A stretch of DNA of 64,000 bases from Acheta domesticus (GCA_031308135.1 JAHLJT010008756.1:131004997-131068996); one strand, 5' to 3'; shown: positions 20,917 to 32,225, counted from the stretch's first letter. Numbers and translations: made by a program. The notes: generated by a model from the letters alone, not told the origin.

Positions 20917-20949
20917 CAGCATGGCGAAGGTGCCACACCAGCGACCACC

Positions 20950-22595
20950 TCCCGCCCACTCTCCGCCGGACCTTGCGACCCGCTCTTCCCTTAGACTCGA
21001 TTTTCACACTTCCTTTTTATCAACGACTCGAGAGTTACAGCATGCGCGCGCATGGGCAGGTATCCCAAACCCTAAACAGAAGCAGACACTTTCGCTTCTG
21101 TTTCGGTGGTTTTGAATTCGATCAAATGTTGGAGGAGGTCAATGATAATTAAGGTGTGATTTGGGGTCAATAAACGAATATGATACGGCGCCTGATATTC
21201 AAGTTCACGTTGATAACCAAAAATGTTAATAAATTTCATTAATTTTTTTCTGATATAAAACAACACAATGTATGATAATAAATTACAAATTCGCTAGTCT
21301 TCTTTCGTATCCGTCGTTCATACTTAGGAATTGGTATATTTAGATAATTCAAGAAATTAGAATTCTTCATTAACAACGGTACTCTATTGCGTAAGAAAAT
21401 ACTCTCCACAATACTTATAAAATATAGTTTACAAAAATTGCTCAAGTGAGCGGACCACGCTGACAGCTCTTTCTTCGTGAAACAGCTGTAGTGGTTGAGG
21501 CGATTTTGTGGGAGAGGGTGCAAGGCCAACATAAAATAAGTTTTTTTTATTTATCTCAATGTTTTTTTCCATATTGATTTTGTATTCATTTTAAAAAATT
21601 CAATAAATTGCATTTATCAGATTATTTTTGAAAAACATTTGATTGTACATTTAGTTATCGTTTTATTAATTTATATGTTCATGATTTAATAGTCAAACAG
21701 ATAAATTAGGAACATAATATGCGTCACTATTTTGTTATTTCATGCTGTGCACTATGGGTAGTTGGAATGTTTTTTTTTTCTACAGGAGGCGGTGGTCCAA
21801 AAAATGTTGGGAACTTTTTGATCTAAAGGAAACCTGAAAATTGGGTCATAAAGACATTCTCAACCGTCGGTGGACGTACATTTGCTAATTACATGTTTAT
21901 CCAGGAACGTCCGAAGTTGAAGAGCTGTTCAGCATTTGTCACATGCGCGGGCTTATTTTTAAGAGTTAAAATATTTTATCCCTCCCACACATTTGCGCTT
22001 TCGGTTTCATTTCGCTTATTTTTCCGGCTTTGCTCGCACAATGAATTCAAGAACACGACAAACCTTGTTTAGACAGCATTTCTCGTGCCTGAATTGTTTG
22101 AATATACTCCCCTGTGATGTTATAAACAACTTTTTTATATAAATTTAATTCCTGGAATAATTTAATAAAAGCACGGCAAGTGCCATATTTGTTCAAAACA
22201 AAACACACCCAAAATCTTTATTGTAAAAACCAAATCTGTTTTGTAGAAGTAGTTTTAACTGAAGACAGAATTGTTAAAAAAAACACCATCTCTAACTGGA
22301 AAAAATAATACAAGCGTAATCTCATTTAAAGACTGCAAGTGTTTTATTAAAAATTATGTTAGCGCTATTCAAAGAACTACAGATTTTCGCACGCGATCTC
22401 TTTCTTTCTCGAAATAATACGAAATAGTACCATGATCTAATTAGAGGACTAAAAATTGAGTTCAAAATCCTTCTTGAAATGAGACCATTGGATGGAATAC
22501 TCATATATACATATTATTTTCGACCGAACATGTGGAAAAAGGTGTGGCAGCTATTTGTTAGTGCCAAATCCGTATTTATTTGGAATAAAAATATT
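20950..22595. other. AT-rich DNA, nothing recognised
   Basis: A brief GC-rich start (to about 21070), then 1.5 kb of AT-rich DNA without recognisable features. Confidence 0.4.
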
Positions 22596-22898
22596 TCGAA
22601 AGGGGACTGAATCGTGGTGTGCATTGCTTCACTGAACTGCTGGAATGGAAGGGTCGAGTTCCTTGGAAGGGCCGAGGCATCGACGCGGCCACCGGGAGCT
22701 TTCCTCGCGCTCGAGCCGTGCCCTTTGAGGGTCGCGCGCGGCGAGCCCAAGGACCAAAGGGCGAAGGGCCGCCAGGGACTGCTAATGCCATTGAGTACTT
22801 TTCGCGTAATTTTGCGTCAAAATACCAGCGAGAAAGTACGTGTTATTGTAGCATCACTAGTTTTACAGCCAAATCCATATCAAGGTGGAATAAAAATT

Positions 22899-23084
22899 CA
22901 GTAATCTATCGTTAGCACGAACTCGAATACCACGAATTTCGCCGTAACTTAAACAAAACTGGGGTCCCGGAAAGGGATTACGGTAATATGGACTTTTATA
23001 GTACTCGGTTAATACAAATTTTTATAACACGAACTCAGATTATTTCGGTCCCTTGAAATTCGTGTTGATAAGGGGTTACTATAG
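22899..23084. mobile_element. Tigger-like MITE, copy A
   Basis: Starts CAGTAATCTATCGTTAGCAC and ends with the inverted counterpart CGTGTTGATAAGGGGTTACTATAG. Terminal CAGT plus CACGAA subterminal motifs are typical of Tigger-derived MITEs. The inside includes ACGAATTTCGCCG, GGGTCCCGG and ACTCGGTTAATACAAATTTT, shared with copy B. No TA duplication is visible at the left border, perhaps because the copy was amplified with its cassette. Confidence 0.65.
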
Positions 23085-23539
23085 TTCGAATCGTGGTGTA
23101 CATTGCAGTTCGAATCGTGAATCGTGGTGTGTACTCTGCTTCACTGAACTTCTGGTGACATTTTATTAATTTTTCGGTTTCCCAATAGTATAACAAAAAT
23201 ATTATTTTATGAATATTAAAAAAAGAGTTAAACCTTGTCCTAAATGGTTATTTTCGTTGAAAAAGTAGGAGCCGTTTGAGAGAAAATGGCGTTTAAGTGC
23301 CACTGTAAATGCGAAAGTGTAAGTGCTGTGAAGTGTAAATGCGAAAGTGAAAGAGAGACGCCGATGCCCTATGAGGGCCAAAGGAGCCCAAGGACCAAAG
23401 GACGAAGGGCCACCGGGGACTGCTAATGCCATTGAGTAATTTTCCGGTACTTTTGCGTCAAAATACGACCTAGAAAGTACGTGTTATTGTAGCATCACCA
23501 GTTTTACAGCCAAATCCATATGAAGATGGAATAAAAATT

Positions 23540-23702
23540 CAGTGATCCGTCGTTAGCACGAACTCGCTTAACACGAATTTCGCCGCGACGAACAAAATTT
23601 GGGTCCCGGACCTTTATAGTACTCGGTTAATACAAATTTTTATAACAATAACTCCGATTATTTAGGTCCCTTGATATTCGTGTTGATGAGGGTTTACTAT
23701 AG
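23540..23702. mobile_element. Tigger-like MITE, copy B
   Basis: Starts CAGTGATCCGTCGTTAGCAC and ends near GTTGATGAGGGTTTACTATAG. It is diverged from copy A and internally shorter (missing part of the GGATTACGGTAATATGG segment). Both copies have the same left flank (ATAAAAATT), so duplication of a host segment already carrying the MITE is more likely than two insertions. Confidence 0.65.
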
Positions 23703-23744
23703 TAAACCCACGTCAACACAAACTATTCGAACTATAGTTCGAAT
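23690..23744. repeat. Two adjacent perfect 20-bp palindromes
   Basis: GGGTTTACTATAGTAAACCC (23690-23709) and ATTCGAACTATAGTTCGAAT (23725-23744) are each perfectly self-complementary, both centred on CTATAG, and 15 bp apart. The first spans the right end of MITE copy B, as if two MITE ends had met head to head. Confidence 0.85.
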
Positions 23745-23990
23745 CGGGGTACATGTTTGAATCGTGGTACATCGTTCGTACATTGCTGTTGGAATCGTGA
23801 TGTTCTTTGCTTCACCGAACTGCTGGAATGGAAGGGTCGAGTCCCTTGGAAGGGCAGGGGCGTGGACGCGGGCAGCGCGCGGGGGCGCCGGCCCTTTCCC
23901 GGCGCTCGCGCCGCGCCCTTTGAGGGCCGCGCGCGGCGAGAGCGCAAGGACCAAAGGGCGAAGGGCCGCCGGGGACTGCTAATGCCATGA

Positions 23991-24400
23991 TAATGGGATG
24001 CGCCGCATGCAGATGAGAGCGGGGTCGCATCTCGGGGGTGGTTTCCCCCCCCCCCCGCCGCAGCTCCGATGTCACCGCCCGCCCCCCCCGCCCCACGCGG
24101 CGGAGACACCTGTCCGCGCCGCTGAAGAGGACGCGTCGCGGGTCGGCGTTGAGCGATGCGACGGAGCGAGGGGCGCAGATGCTGAGCGTAGAATAGCAAT
24201 CACAGTGAGAAGGAACGGACGGACCCTTCAGATAAGAATGAAATAATGAATATTCGTCGTAGGTAGTGCCTTCAGATTTTGAGACGCGTTTTAGATTCAG
24301 GCTTTGGTTTAAAATATTATGTAGATAATGTTTCAAATACGTTTTTGCAACTCGCGCAATATTTGTGCAACCATGAGCGAGATCCCATCTCGGTCTGGTT
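23991..24400. other. CpG-rich segment, then AT-rich DNA
   Basis: 23991-24180 is CpG-rich with a C run at 24048-24057. A later passage (GACGCGTCGCGGGTCGGCGT and AGATAAGAATGAA) resembles 25065-25170 (GACAACGCATCGAGGGTAAAC, AGATAAAAATGAA), so these look like two diverged copies of one repeat. Confidence 0.4.
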
Positions 24401-24409
24401 TCTATTCCG

Positions 24410-25060
24410 CGCTCTCTCCCCGGCCTGCATAACTCCGCCTCGCCCCACCTCGCCTTTCGCTGACTCTTCTCTCCCCGCCCTCTCCCTCCCCACAGGCCCC
24501 GCCTCGCCCCGTCTCGTCTTGCCCCTCTTCGCGCCGCCTCGCCCCGACCCGCTTCGCCCTGACCCGTTTCGCCTCGCCCCGCCCCTCCTCGCCTCCCCCG
24601 CCCCTCCTCGCCTCCCTCCATACCTTTCCCCACCTAATCCCTTCACCTCGTCTTGCCCTGCCCCGCCCAGTCCCGCCTCGCCCCGCTTTGCCTCGCTTTG
24701 CCCCGCTTCGCCCCGCATCGTCCCGCCTCATCCCGCCACACCCTGCCTCGCCCATTCTTGCCTATCCTCGTCCATCCTCGCCCACCCTCGCCCACCCTCG
24801 CCCACCCTCGCCCACCCTCGCCCACCTTTGCCCACCCTCACCCACCCTCGCCCACCCTCGCCCACCCTCGCCCACCCTCGCCCACCCTCGCCCACCCTCG
24901 CCCCTCCTCCCCCACCCACGCCACCCTCCCATCCTCGGCCCGCCGTGCCTCTTCCCGCTTCCCTCCTAGCCCTCCCACTCCTTGCACCGCGTCCGTCGGA
25001 GCTCCAGTGAAATCCCCGTGTTGGCGCTCCCACGGGCAGACACCTGCCCGCCGCCCTCCC
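24410..25060. repeat. C-rich island with 10-bp CCCACCCTCG array
   Basis: A degenerate CCCCGCCTCG low-complexity region (24430-24760) passes into a nearly pure decamer array CCCACCCTCG (24764-24912, about 15 units), then back to C-rich sequence. Pro/His/Ala frames across it are artefacts. Confidence 0.85.
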
Positions 25061-25590
25061 TCTGAAGACAACGCATCGAGGGTAAACACTGAGCTCTGCG
25101 ACGGAGCGGAGGTCGCTCAAATGCGAGCAAATCATAGCGAGATAGGACAGACTCTCCAGATAAAAATGAATGAACGAATCATCTTCAAACAGTCCATGCA
25201 CATTCACATTGCCTTCACATTTCACACAGTGTCTTCAGATTTTTAGATCCGTTTCAAACACAAAAGATAATATGATATAAATTATGCTTAAAACTAATTG
25301 CTGCAACCTGCACAATAATAATACATCCACGTACATTCCTATGTTCCTTTGATATCTTTTTAGAGATTCTAAAACAATATAAATATACGAAGGTACTTCG
25401 TAAGAAGAGAAAATTATGCAATCTTGCGCTGTAAAACGGCGATTTTTTAAAAATATTCGATAAGGCTTGAAAGGTGAAAATGACACGTAGGGTTAAGAAA
25501 GGTTGGAAGAATGCGATAATGTTGAAGCAGTTACTCCTTATCTAAATAAAGATATAATAGAACTGACTTTGGCTCACTGATGGGTTTGTT
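25061..25590. other. AT-rich spacer; second copy of the 24.1-kb repeat at its start
   Basis: 25065-25170 resembles 24125-24240 (see there). The remainder is AT-rich and unrecognised. Confidence 0.35.
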
Positions 25591-25852
25591 ACAATAAATT
25601 ATCATCATCATCACCACGACCACCATTACCACTACCACTATCATCACCACCATCACCATCATCATCACCAACACCACTATCATTATCACCACCATCATCG
25701 TCGCCACCAGCACCATCACCACAACCACCATCACCATCACCACCCCCACCACCACCAACATCATCGTCGCTGCCACCACCACCATCATCAAAAACCACCA
25801 CCACCACCATCAACAGCATCACCACCCCCACCATCATCACCACCACCCACGC
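25591..25852. repeat. (ATC/ACC)n trinucleotide tract
   Basis: CATCATCACCACCACC-type triplets continue for about 260 bp with a few interruptions. The repeat translates as Met/Val/Asp/Gly-rich runs on the minus strand; it is not a gene. Confidence 0.9.
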
Positions 25853-26337
25853 GGGTTGGAAGAGCGCCGCATCGTTCTCTTCCTCGTCCGAACAGATGAC
25901 TAGCCCGCGCCGCCGCCCGCCGAGCCAAGTACTCCAGCGCAGCCGAAGCAGCAGCGGCGGTCGCCTCCAAAAACTAATTACAACAAAACAAACTACGGCG
26001 GAAGGTGGGCGCCGGCCCCTCCCCCACACCGCCGCACCCCACCCCACCCCCGCAGGCGAAATGTTCCAACTTTTTGGCAAGCCCAATATTTGGTGTGACA
26101 ACATTGACTTAATTTCTCCAGCGTTTCTGCGGGGCGGAGTAAGGGTGGTGGAGGGGGGGGGAGGGGCGGGGGAGGAGCGAGGAGACGGGCGGAGGAGCGG
26201 ACGGGGAGGGGTGGGGAGGGGAGGGATGGAGGAGAGGCGGAGAGAGGGACGGAGAAAGGGTAGGGAGGGCTGGAGGACGGGTAGAGAGAAAGTGGAGGAG
26301 GGAGGGAAGGAGGGGTGGAGGGGGGAGGAGTGATTCT
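25853..26337. other. CpG-rich block, then G-rich tract
   Basis: 25853-26060 is CpG-rich and non-repetitive; 26140-26330 is GGAGGGG/GAGGAG purine-rich low complexity that abuts the SINE tail. No exon supported. Confidence 0.4.
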
Positions 26338-26870
26338 GATTGATTGATTGATTCGTACTTCCGTGCGCGTCAACTACTTAGGTCATTAGTCCCATAAGTG
26401 TAGTGCGTGTTTTTCTTGGTAGATGGCGATTACCTTTTCCCCTATGGATGGCGGGATTTGGCACCGACCTACCGCCGACTAGCGGGGTTTTCCCTCAACC
26501 AGGTATCTCCCACCAGCGGGGCACCGCCCCAGCCGGGACAAGCCGTAAGCTCCCGACCGGTCTCCCGACATGTGTGGTAGTGTAGTGCATGTTGGTGTAA
26601 GTGTTGTGTAAGAGGAGAGGATAGGACAAGGAAGAGGAAGGAAAGATCGCGCGCGGTCCGTGGCCCGTTTGTTAGGGTACTGCTCCGGCATTCACCTGGT
26701 GTTGATCGGAGAAACCACGGAAAACTACCGATCAGAGCAGCCGGCCGCTAGAATTCTCCTCCAGACAGCTACTGAATTTGACCTAGCTGAGAAGCTAGTG
26801 TCGGAAATCCTGTCGCTGCCGGGAATGGAACCTAGGACCACCCGCCCAGAGGGGCTGCAGTGACATCAGG
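26338..26870 (-). mobile_element. Near-full-length AATC-tailed SINE
   Basis: The most complete copy (about 530 bp), minus strand. The tRNA-related head contains GGTGGTCCTAGGTTCCATTC (B-box-like). The body has GAGAATTCTAGCGGCCGGCT, TCTGATCGGTAGTTTTCCGT, TGGTGAATGCCGGAGCAGTA, GGCCACGGACCGCGCGCGAT and GGGAGACCGGTCGGGAGCTT. The 3' end is ATGGGACTAATGACCTAAGT, GACGCGCACGGAAGTACGAA and an AATC tail at 26338-26353. It defines the family for the truncated copies elsewhere. Confidence 0.85.
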
Positions 26871-27100
26871 TTGATGCACCGAACCACCTCTCCCGGTGAG
26901 AAGGCGGGGCGGGGAGAGTGGAGACAAGGGGCGGAGAGGAGTAGAGAAGGGCGGGGAGTGGTGGAGGAGTGGGCGGGGAGGAGGTGGAGTAGGGGGCGGG
27001 GCGAGCGGGCGCCTTGTCTAACTGACGACTGCCTCGTGCGTTCGCCGCTCTGCGCTGTGCCGCGCTCGGGTCCTGGAGGCACGCCCACATTAGGGCAAGA
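26871..27100. other. G-rich/CpG-rich tract
   Basis: GGGGCGGGGAG and AGGAGTAGAG-like purine-rich words, then a CpG-rich end. No coding support. Confidence 0.4.
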
Positions 27101-27410
27101 TCCCGAAAAGCTGGCCAAAAGTGGGAAAAAGGTTTTTATTTAGGGAATTTTAAGTAAGCAGTTGGGCAAACTGGTTCCCAGAGTGTCTAATCCCACGGTT
27201 AACAAAGGTGCGAGGCGCAGTAGTGACGCTCTCCATTATTTTTCTACACTGCAAATTACTTTCCCTTCGGCAAAGAATATAAAAAATATCACTTTACGTT
27301 TTTGACTTCCCCATACATTAAACTGAAACTAAGGTACAGCTGTAGAATATGCATTTCTCTTTCAACACCTTTTTTTTTTCTAAATCCGTAATTCACTGTC
27401 GGTGTAATTC
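27101..27410. other. AT-rich spacer, nothing recognised
   Basis: No feature identified. Confidence 0.35.
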
Positions 27411-28460
27411 ACTCACGCACCCCTCGGCACTTCGTTCTTCCCCTCGCAGGCACCGCCGCCACTGCCGCCCCGCTGGCCACGCCGCCCCCGCTGCGTTCAC
27501 CGCCTCCGCCGCCTCCGCCACCACCCCCGCCATCTCTCCATCCGCCACCTCCGTCACCTCCACCCCGCCTCCTATGCCCCGCCTCCTCTGTCGCCCCCGC
27601 CGCCCCCGCCTCCCCTGCTGCCCCCGCCGCCCCACCGCCCCGCCGCCCCCCGCCCCCCGCCGCCCCCGCCGCCCCCGCCGCCCCCGCCGCCCCGCCGCCC
27701 CCGCCACCCCCGCCGCCCCCGCCACCCCCGCCGCCCCCCGCCGCCTCCGCCGCCCCCACCGCCCCCGCCGCCCCCGCCGCCCCCGCCGCCCCCACCGCCC
27801 CCACCACCCCCACCGCCCCCACCGCCCCCACCGCCCCCGCCGCTTCCGACGCCCCCGCCACTTCCGACGCCCCCGCCACCCCCGTCGCCCCACCTCTTCT
27901 CGATCCCACGGCTTGCACGGGCCTTCCCCGTCTCTCCCCACCTCCCTCCGTCCCCCTCTCTCCCACCCCACTCAACACCTACCCACACCGCTCGTCGGCT
28001 CCCCACCTCCCTCCACCTGGACGTCCGCTTTTCAACCTCTCCCCACCTGTCTCACCTCTAACCATCCCTCACTTCTCCCTGTCCCACGCCTCTCTCCCCG
28101 TCCCCACATCTCTCCCCGTCCTCCACTTCTCCCCGTCCCCCACCTCACCACATCGCTCCGTCCCCAACCTCCCCGCCTCGCCGCCGCTGCCCGTCTTCTG
28201 ACATCGCTGCTCCACACAGCTCCCCGCTACCCCCCACCCACTCCGTCTCCCCTGTTCCGCCCGCCTCCACCCTCTCCCCCGCCGCGCGAGGTTTCAATTT
28301 CTCGTCCACTCGCCGCGCGCGCCTCGCCTCCTCGCGCTGCGATGTTTGCTCTCGATAGAAGACTATCGAGGATCGATGGCAGCCCATCGGTGTCGCTGTC
28401 CACTCGTGCCAGTGTGCCACGTTCCGAGTCGATCGCTCAAGTGTGAAACGTGACTACCCT
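27411..28460. repeat. CCG/CCGCCCC low-complexity island
   Basis: The core (27560-27890) is a run of CCGCCCCCG and CCACCCCCA nonamer-like units with almost only C and G. Flanks to 28300 are C-rich with CTCTCCCCGTCC units. 28300-28460 is CpG-rich and more complex. Long Arg/Pro and poly-Gly frames on both strands come from the repeat. Confidence 0.7.
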
Positions 28461-29365
28461 GCGCGGGCGGCAAGAAAGAGAACGTGTACATTTCCTCGTA
28501 CCCAAGAAGTCGACAGGATAAAGATTCTGCTCTCTGCCTCGGCGCTGTTTGTTCTGGGAGCTCCACTTTTTGCAATATTGACGTGTGCGATATGAACGAA
28601 ACATTACAGTTGTAGTACAACCCTCATTTAAGTAGTTTTATCGTATTGAAAGATGAAGCTATCCAAATATTTGTCCTGCTAACAGCTTCTGTATTATTGC
28701 ATATTTCTCTTAATCTTTTTAATTCATTTTTTTAAGAAATCCACAGAATCATTGTTTTACTTTAATAATACGAATTTTATATTTTGTAAATATGCTCATG
28801 ACTCTATGTAAAAAATATATCTTCATTTTTATGAGGTACCGGTGACCTGGTGATTTTGTATCAAATTACTGAAGATCATAATAATTAAAATTATTGATCT
28901 TGCACATCTTTGGATAGCACTTTCGCAACACACCATTGTGATCATACAGTACGAATGGGTTAAAGCAAGTGATACGAAACACACTAAATATAACTTTGAA
29001 ACACTGCTCTGAAGAGTGAGAAATTAATCGCCAAAACGTTGTGATTATTCTAAAAGATAACAATTTAAAATAATGAAAAGACGAATTATATAAACACAGA
29101 ACACCAAATCACTTAAGGCGTAAAGTCAGAAGGATTGTTCTATAACAAAACGTAACATTCAATTCTCCTTTATGGCAACGTATAACTGCACAATAAAGAC
29201 ATTAATCATAACTTTCCAAACAAATTAAAAATAATGAAATTCTTGTGGTATACTACCGAATAATACGTTCATTTGTAGCAGGGATTAAACGTATAAAAAC
29301 ATTACATCTTCATTTTGAAACTGAACATTTTAAATGGAATGTACGTTGAAAATTTAAACAAAAAA
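28461..29365. other. AT-rich DNA, nothing recognised
   Basis: No feature identified. Confidence 0.4.
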
Positions 29366-29370
29366 CATAC

Positions 29371-29990
29371 GTGAGTTTCTGAAAGAACCATTCGTGAGTT
29401 TCTGAAAGAACCATACGCGAGTTTCTGAAAGAACCATTCGTGAGTTTCTGAAAGAACCATACGCGAGTTTCTGAAAGAACCATTCGTGAGTTTCTGAAAG
29501 AACCATACGCGAGTTTCTGAAAGAACCATTCGTGAGTTTCTGAAAGAACCATACGCGAGTTTCTGAAAGAACCATTCGTGAGTTTCTGAAAGAACCATAC
29601 GCGAGTTTCTGAAAGAACCATTCGTGAGTTTCTGAAAGAACCATACGCGAGTTTCTGAAAGAACCATTCGTGAGTTTCTGAAAGAACCATACGCGAGTTT
29701 CTGAAAGAACCATACGTGAGTTTCTGAAAGAACCATACGTGAGTTTCTGAAATAACCATGTGAGTTTCTGAAATAACCATGTGAGTTTCTGAAATAACCA
29801 TGTGAGTTTCTGAAATAACCATGTGAGTTTCTAGAAGAACCATACGTGAGTTTCTGAAAGAACCATTCGTGGGTTTCTGAAACGACCATACGTGAGTTTC
29901 TCAAAGAACCATACGTGAGTTTCATAAAGAACCATACGTGAGTTTCTCAAAGAACCATACATGAGTTTCTGAAACAGCCATAAGTGTGTT
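29371..29990. repeat. 23-bp minisatellite with 46-bp alternation
   Basis: Units GAGTTTCTGAAAGAACCATW followed by CGT or CGC. Between 29371 and 29710 TTCGT and TACGC variants alternate strictly, giving a 46-bp dimer repeat. At 29746-29830 there are four 21-bp derivatives (AACCATGTGAGTTTCTGAAAT), then mixed units. Minus-strand frames with a 23-residue period are artefacts. Confidence 0.95.
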
Positions 29991-29994
29991 TGAA

Positions 29995-30360
29995 TCAGTA
30001 GTAGTGTTCGTCCCGCCCCTGCAATTCCGAGCGGCCGCGCCCGCCCGTGTCTTCCCGCGAGGTTCGATTTGCATAAGCGGCTTCGTCGCCGAAGACGCGG
30101 GCGGCCGGAAGCGGCCCCCTCCGCCTAAGAGCTTCCGGGCGGCGGCGCGGGGGGCGCTGCGTGCATCACCCCCCTCCCCCCCCCGCGCAGGCAGGGGCTC
30201 CGTGTGGCCGAGCACTTCATTAGCGCTGCGCTGCGATTTTATCTGCGCGCCCTCGCTGCGCATGGCCGTTCGCCAGGGTGAGGGCAGACGGAACCCCACG
30301 GCGCTGGGTGAGCGATGGGCTGGGGAGAAGGGCTTGGAACAGACTGGGAAGGATAGGTAG
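29995..30360. other. CpG-rich island
   Basis: GC-rich, CpG-dense, non-repetitive except for a C run near 30170-30185. A 124-codon + frame is compositional; no splice or start context supports it. Confidence 0.4.
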
Positions 30361-31077
30361 GATGGAGAAAAGAATGAAATTAATGTTGTTTAAAAGAACT
30401 TAGAAATTTATTTCATTGCATGATTTGGTGAACATTTGCCCGGTTAGTAATGCTCTTGGACGTTCCGGTATTGTTTTGTGAAGTGGCAATCTTGTAGACT
30501 GTGCTTGAAAAACATTTTTCTTCCGAGCCAATTGCATGTAATGTTTATTTACAAGTCAGTAGCGTCCAACATACACTAGTGACTCATTCTAATTATAAAA
30601 ACACTATCACGTTTCCAGTCATACCATGGATACATATTGATTGACAAATTGTCTCGTAGACACACATACCCGCAAACAACGTTTTCTGTACTTCGCGAAT
30701 TTCGTCGGAAGTCTGAAGCTTTATTCGACGCAGTCTTCATTCCTTGTCTGCGGAAGACTAGAGGCAAGCAGAGCTTTTGTAACTCTGAACTTCGCATGCA
30801 AGGAACTTAAAGATCTGTCGTGTACCAATTCGATACATATCTGTCTTTACCCGTTCTCCTATTTCATTATTTCACTTCCCATTTTTCGTTGTTTGAATCT
30901 GAAAATAAAATACTTTCTAGTCGATCATATTACTCTGTATATTTACCGATTCAACTCGTCACAACGTAGTTATAGACATCTTATATTATTCAACAATATG
31001 CTAATCAAAAAACAAGTGTGTTTAAGCACAATGTTAAAAGTTTTTCTTACCTTCATATTGTGACATTGTGATATTTT
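30361..31077. other. AT-rich DNA with an unrecognised 140-codon frame
   Basis: Includes an uninterrupted + strand frame at 30641-31063 rich in Phe, Leu, Ile and Ser. It shows no motif, splice context or repetition, and its composition follows the AT-rich DNA. I do not call it a gene. Confidence 0.35.
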
Positions 31078-31915
31078 ATGCCTGGAATATCTTCCCTAGT
31101 GCAATCTCCTGCCCTGCCCTTTCATGTCGTTCCCTGTCGTGCCCCACCGTGCCCTGCATTGCTATGCCCTGCAGTGCCGTACTCTGCCTTGCCGTGTCTT
31201 ACCGTGCCTTGCCCTGCCCTGTCGTGCCATGCCGTGCAACGTACTGAGTCCTGCCTTCCCTTCTCTGCTTTGCCCTGCCATGCCCTGCCGGGCCCTACCA
31301 TGCCTTGCCGTGCCTTGCCATGCTCTGCCATGCTCCACCGTGCCCTACCATGCCTTGCCGTGTCCTACCGTATCCTACCGTGTCCTATCGTGATCTGCCA
31401 TGCCCACCTTGCCCTACCGTGTCCTATAGTGCCCTGCTTTGCCCTGCCTTGCCTTGCCCTGCCGTGCCATGCCCTGCCGTGCCCCACCGTGCCCTGCGAC
31501 GCCTTACCGTGTTCTATCGTGCTCTGCCGTTCCCATCTTGCCCTACCGTGCCATGCTCTGCCATGCTCTACCCACCTTGCCATGCTCTGCCATGCTCCAC
31601 CGTGCCCTACCATGCCTTGCCGTGCCCTACCGTATCCTACCGTGTCCTATCGTGATCTGCCATGCCCACCTTTCCCTACCGTGTCCTATAGTGCCCTGCT
31701 TTGCCCTGCCTTGCCTTACTCTACCCTGCCAAGCCCTGCCAAGCCCTGCCAAGCCCTGCCAAGCCCTGCCAAGCCCTGCCAAGCCCTGCCAAGCCCTGCC
31801 AAGCCCTGCCAAGCCCTGCCAAGCCCTGCCAAGCCCTGCCAAGCCCTGCCAAGCCCTGCCAAGCCCTGCCGTGCCTTGCCGTGCCCTACCATGCCCTATA
31901 GTGCCCTGCCGCGCC
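31078..31915. repeat. CCCTGCCGTG-type repeat with pure AAGCCCTGCC array
   Basis: Degenerate 5-bp/10-bp units (GCCCT, GCCGT, ACCGT, GCCAT) fill the region. 31728-31870 is a pure decamer array of AAGCCCTGCC, 14 units. Larger duplications also occur: a stretch with CACCGTGCCCTACCATGCCT and CCTATCGTGATCTGCCATGC appears at 31334-31460 and again at 31597-31715, about 263 bp apart. Confidence 0.9.
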
Positions 31916-32225
31916 TTTGAGCCCCCGGGCGCCGCCGGCGGCCTAAGCGGCGCGAGTGGGCGAATTCGTTCCGCTGCACGCGATCCGAGCCTCATTTGTC
32001 TCCGCCCCGCCCCCGTCTTCGCCCCCGTGGGCGGAGCGGATCGGGGCTTCTGAGCCCGCGCCTGCGCCCAGCGGCTGCCTCTCGCAAAGACAAGACGGCG
32101 TGCGAATGCCGCAGCCCAAGCCAATTTGCGCTTTGGGTCTTCCCCAAGCAGAGCCACGCACGTCGATGGAGAGTTTTGAACCAAACGAAAAGCAACAAAT
32201 TCTCCCCAAAGACCCGTATTAAAGT
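31916..32225. other. CpG-rich island
   Basis: GC-rich and CpG-dense, non-repetitive. Short frames on both strands show no known motif. Confidence 0.4.

Larger units (their letters stand above)
22600..23990. repeat. Three tandem copies of a GC-rich cassette with MITE
   Basis: Units at about 22600-23085, 23101-23702 and 23755-23990 share a GC-rich module (GCTGGAATGGAAGGGTCGAG in units 1 and 3; AAGGACCAAAGGGCGAAGGG and GGGGACTGCTAATGCCAT in all). Units 1 and 2 continue into a shared AT-rich stretch (GAAAGTACGTGTTATTGTAG, ACAGCCAAATCCATAT) and then a pogo-type MITE. Unit 2 lacks most of the front module; unit 3 stops after GCTAATGCCAT. Open frames in the module are not conserved in length. Confidence 0.8.

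Noticed and set aside
29371..29990. Resemblance of the 23-bp repeat to a CRISPR array or coding repeat protein
   Set aside because: Units are directly contiguous, and all three minus frames are open with the same 23-residue period.
30641..31063. 140-codon frame as a gene
   Set aside because: AT-driven Phe/Leu/Ile composition, no motif, no regulatory or splice context.
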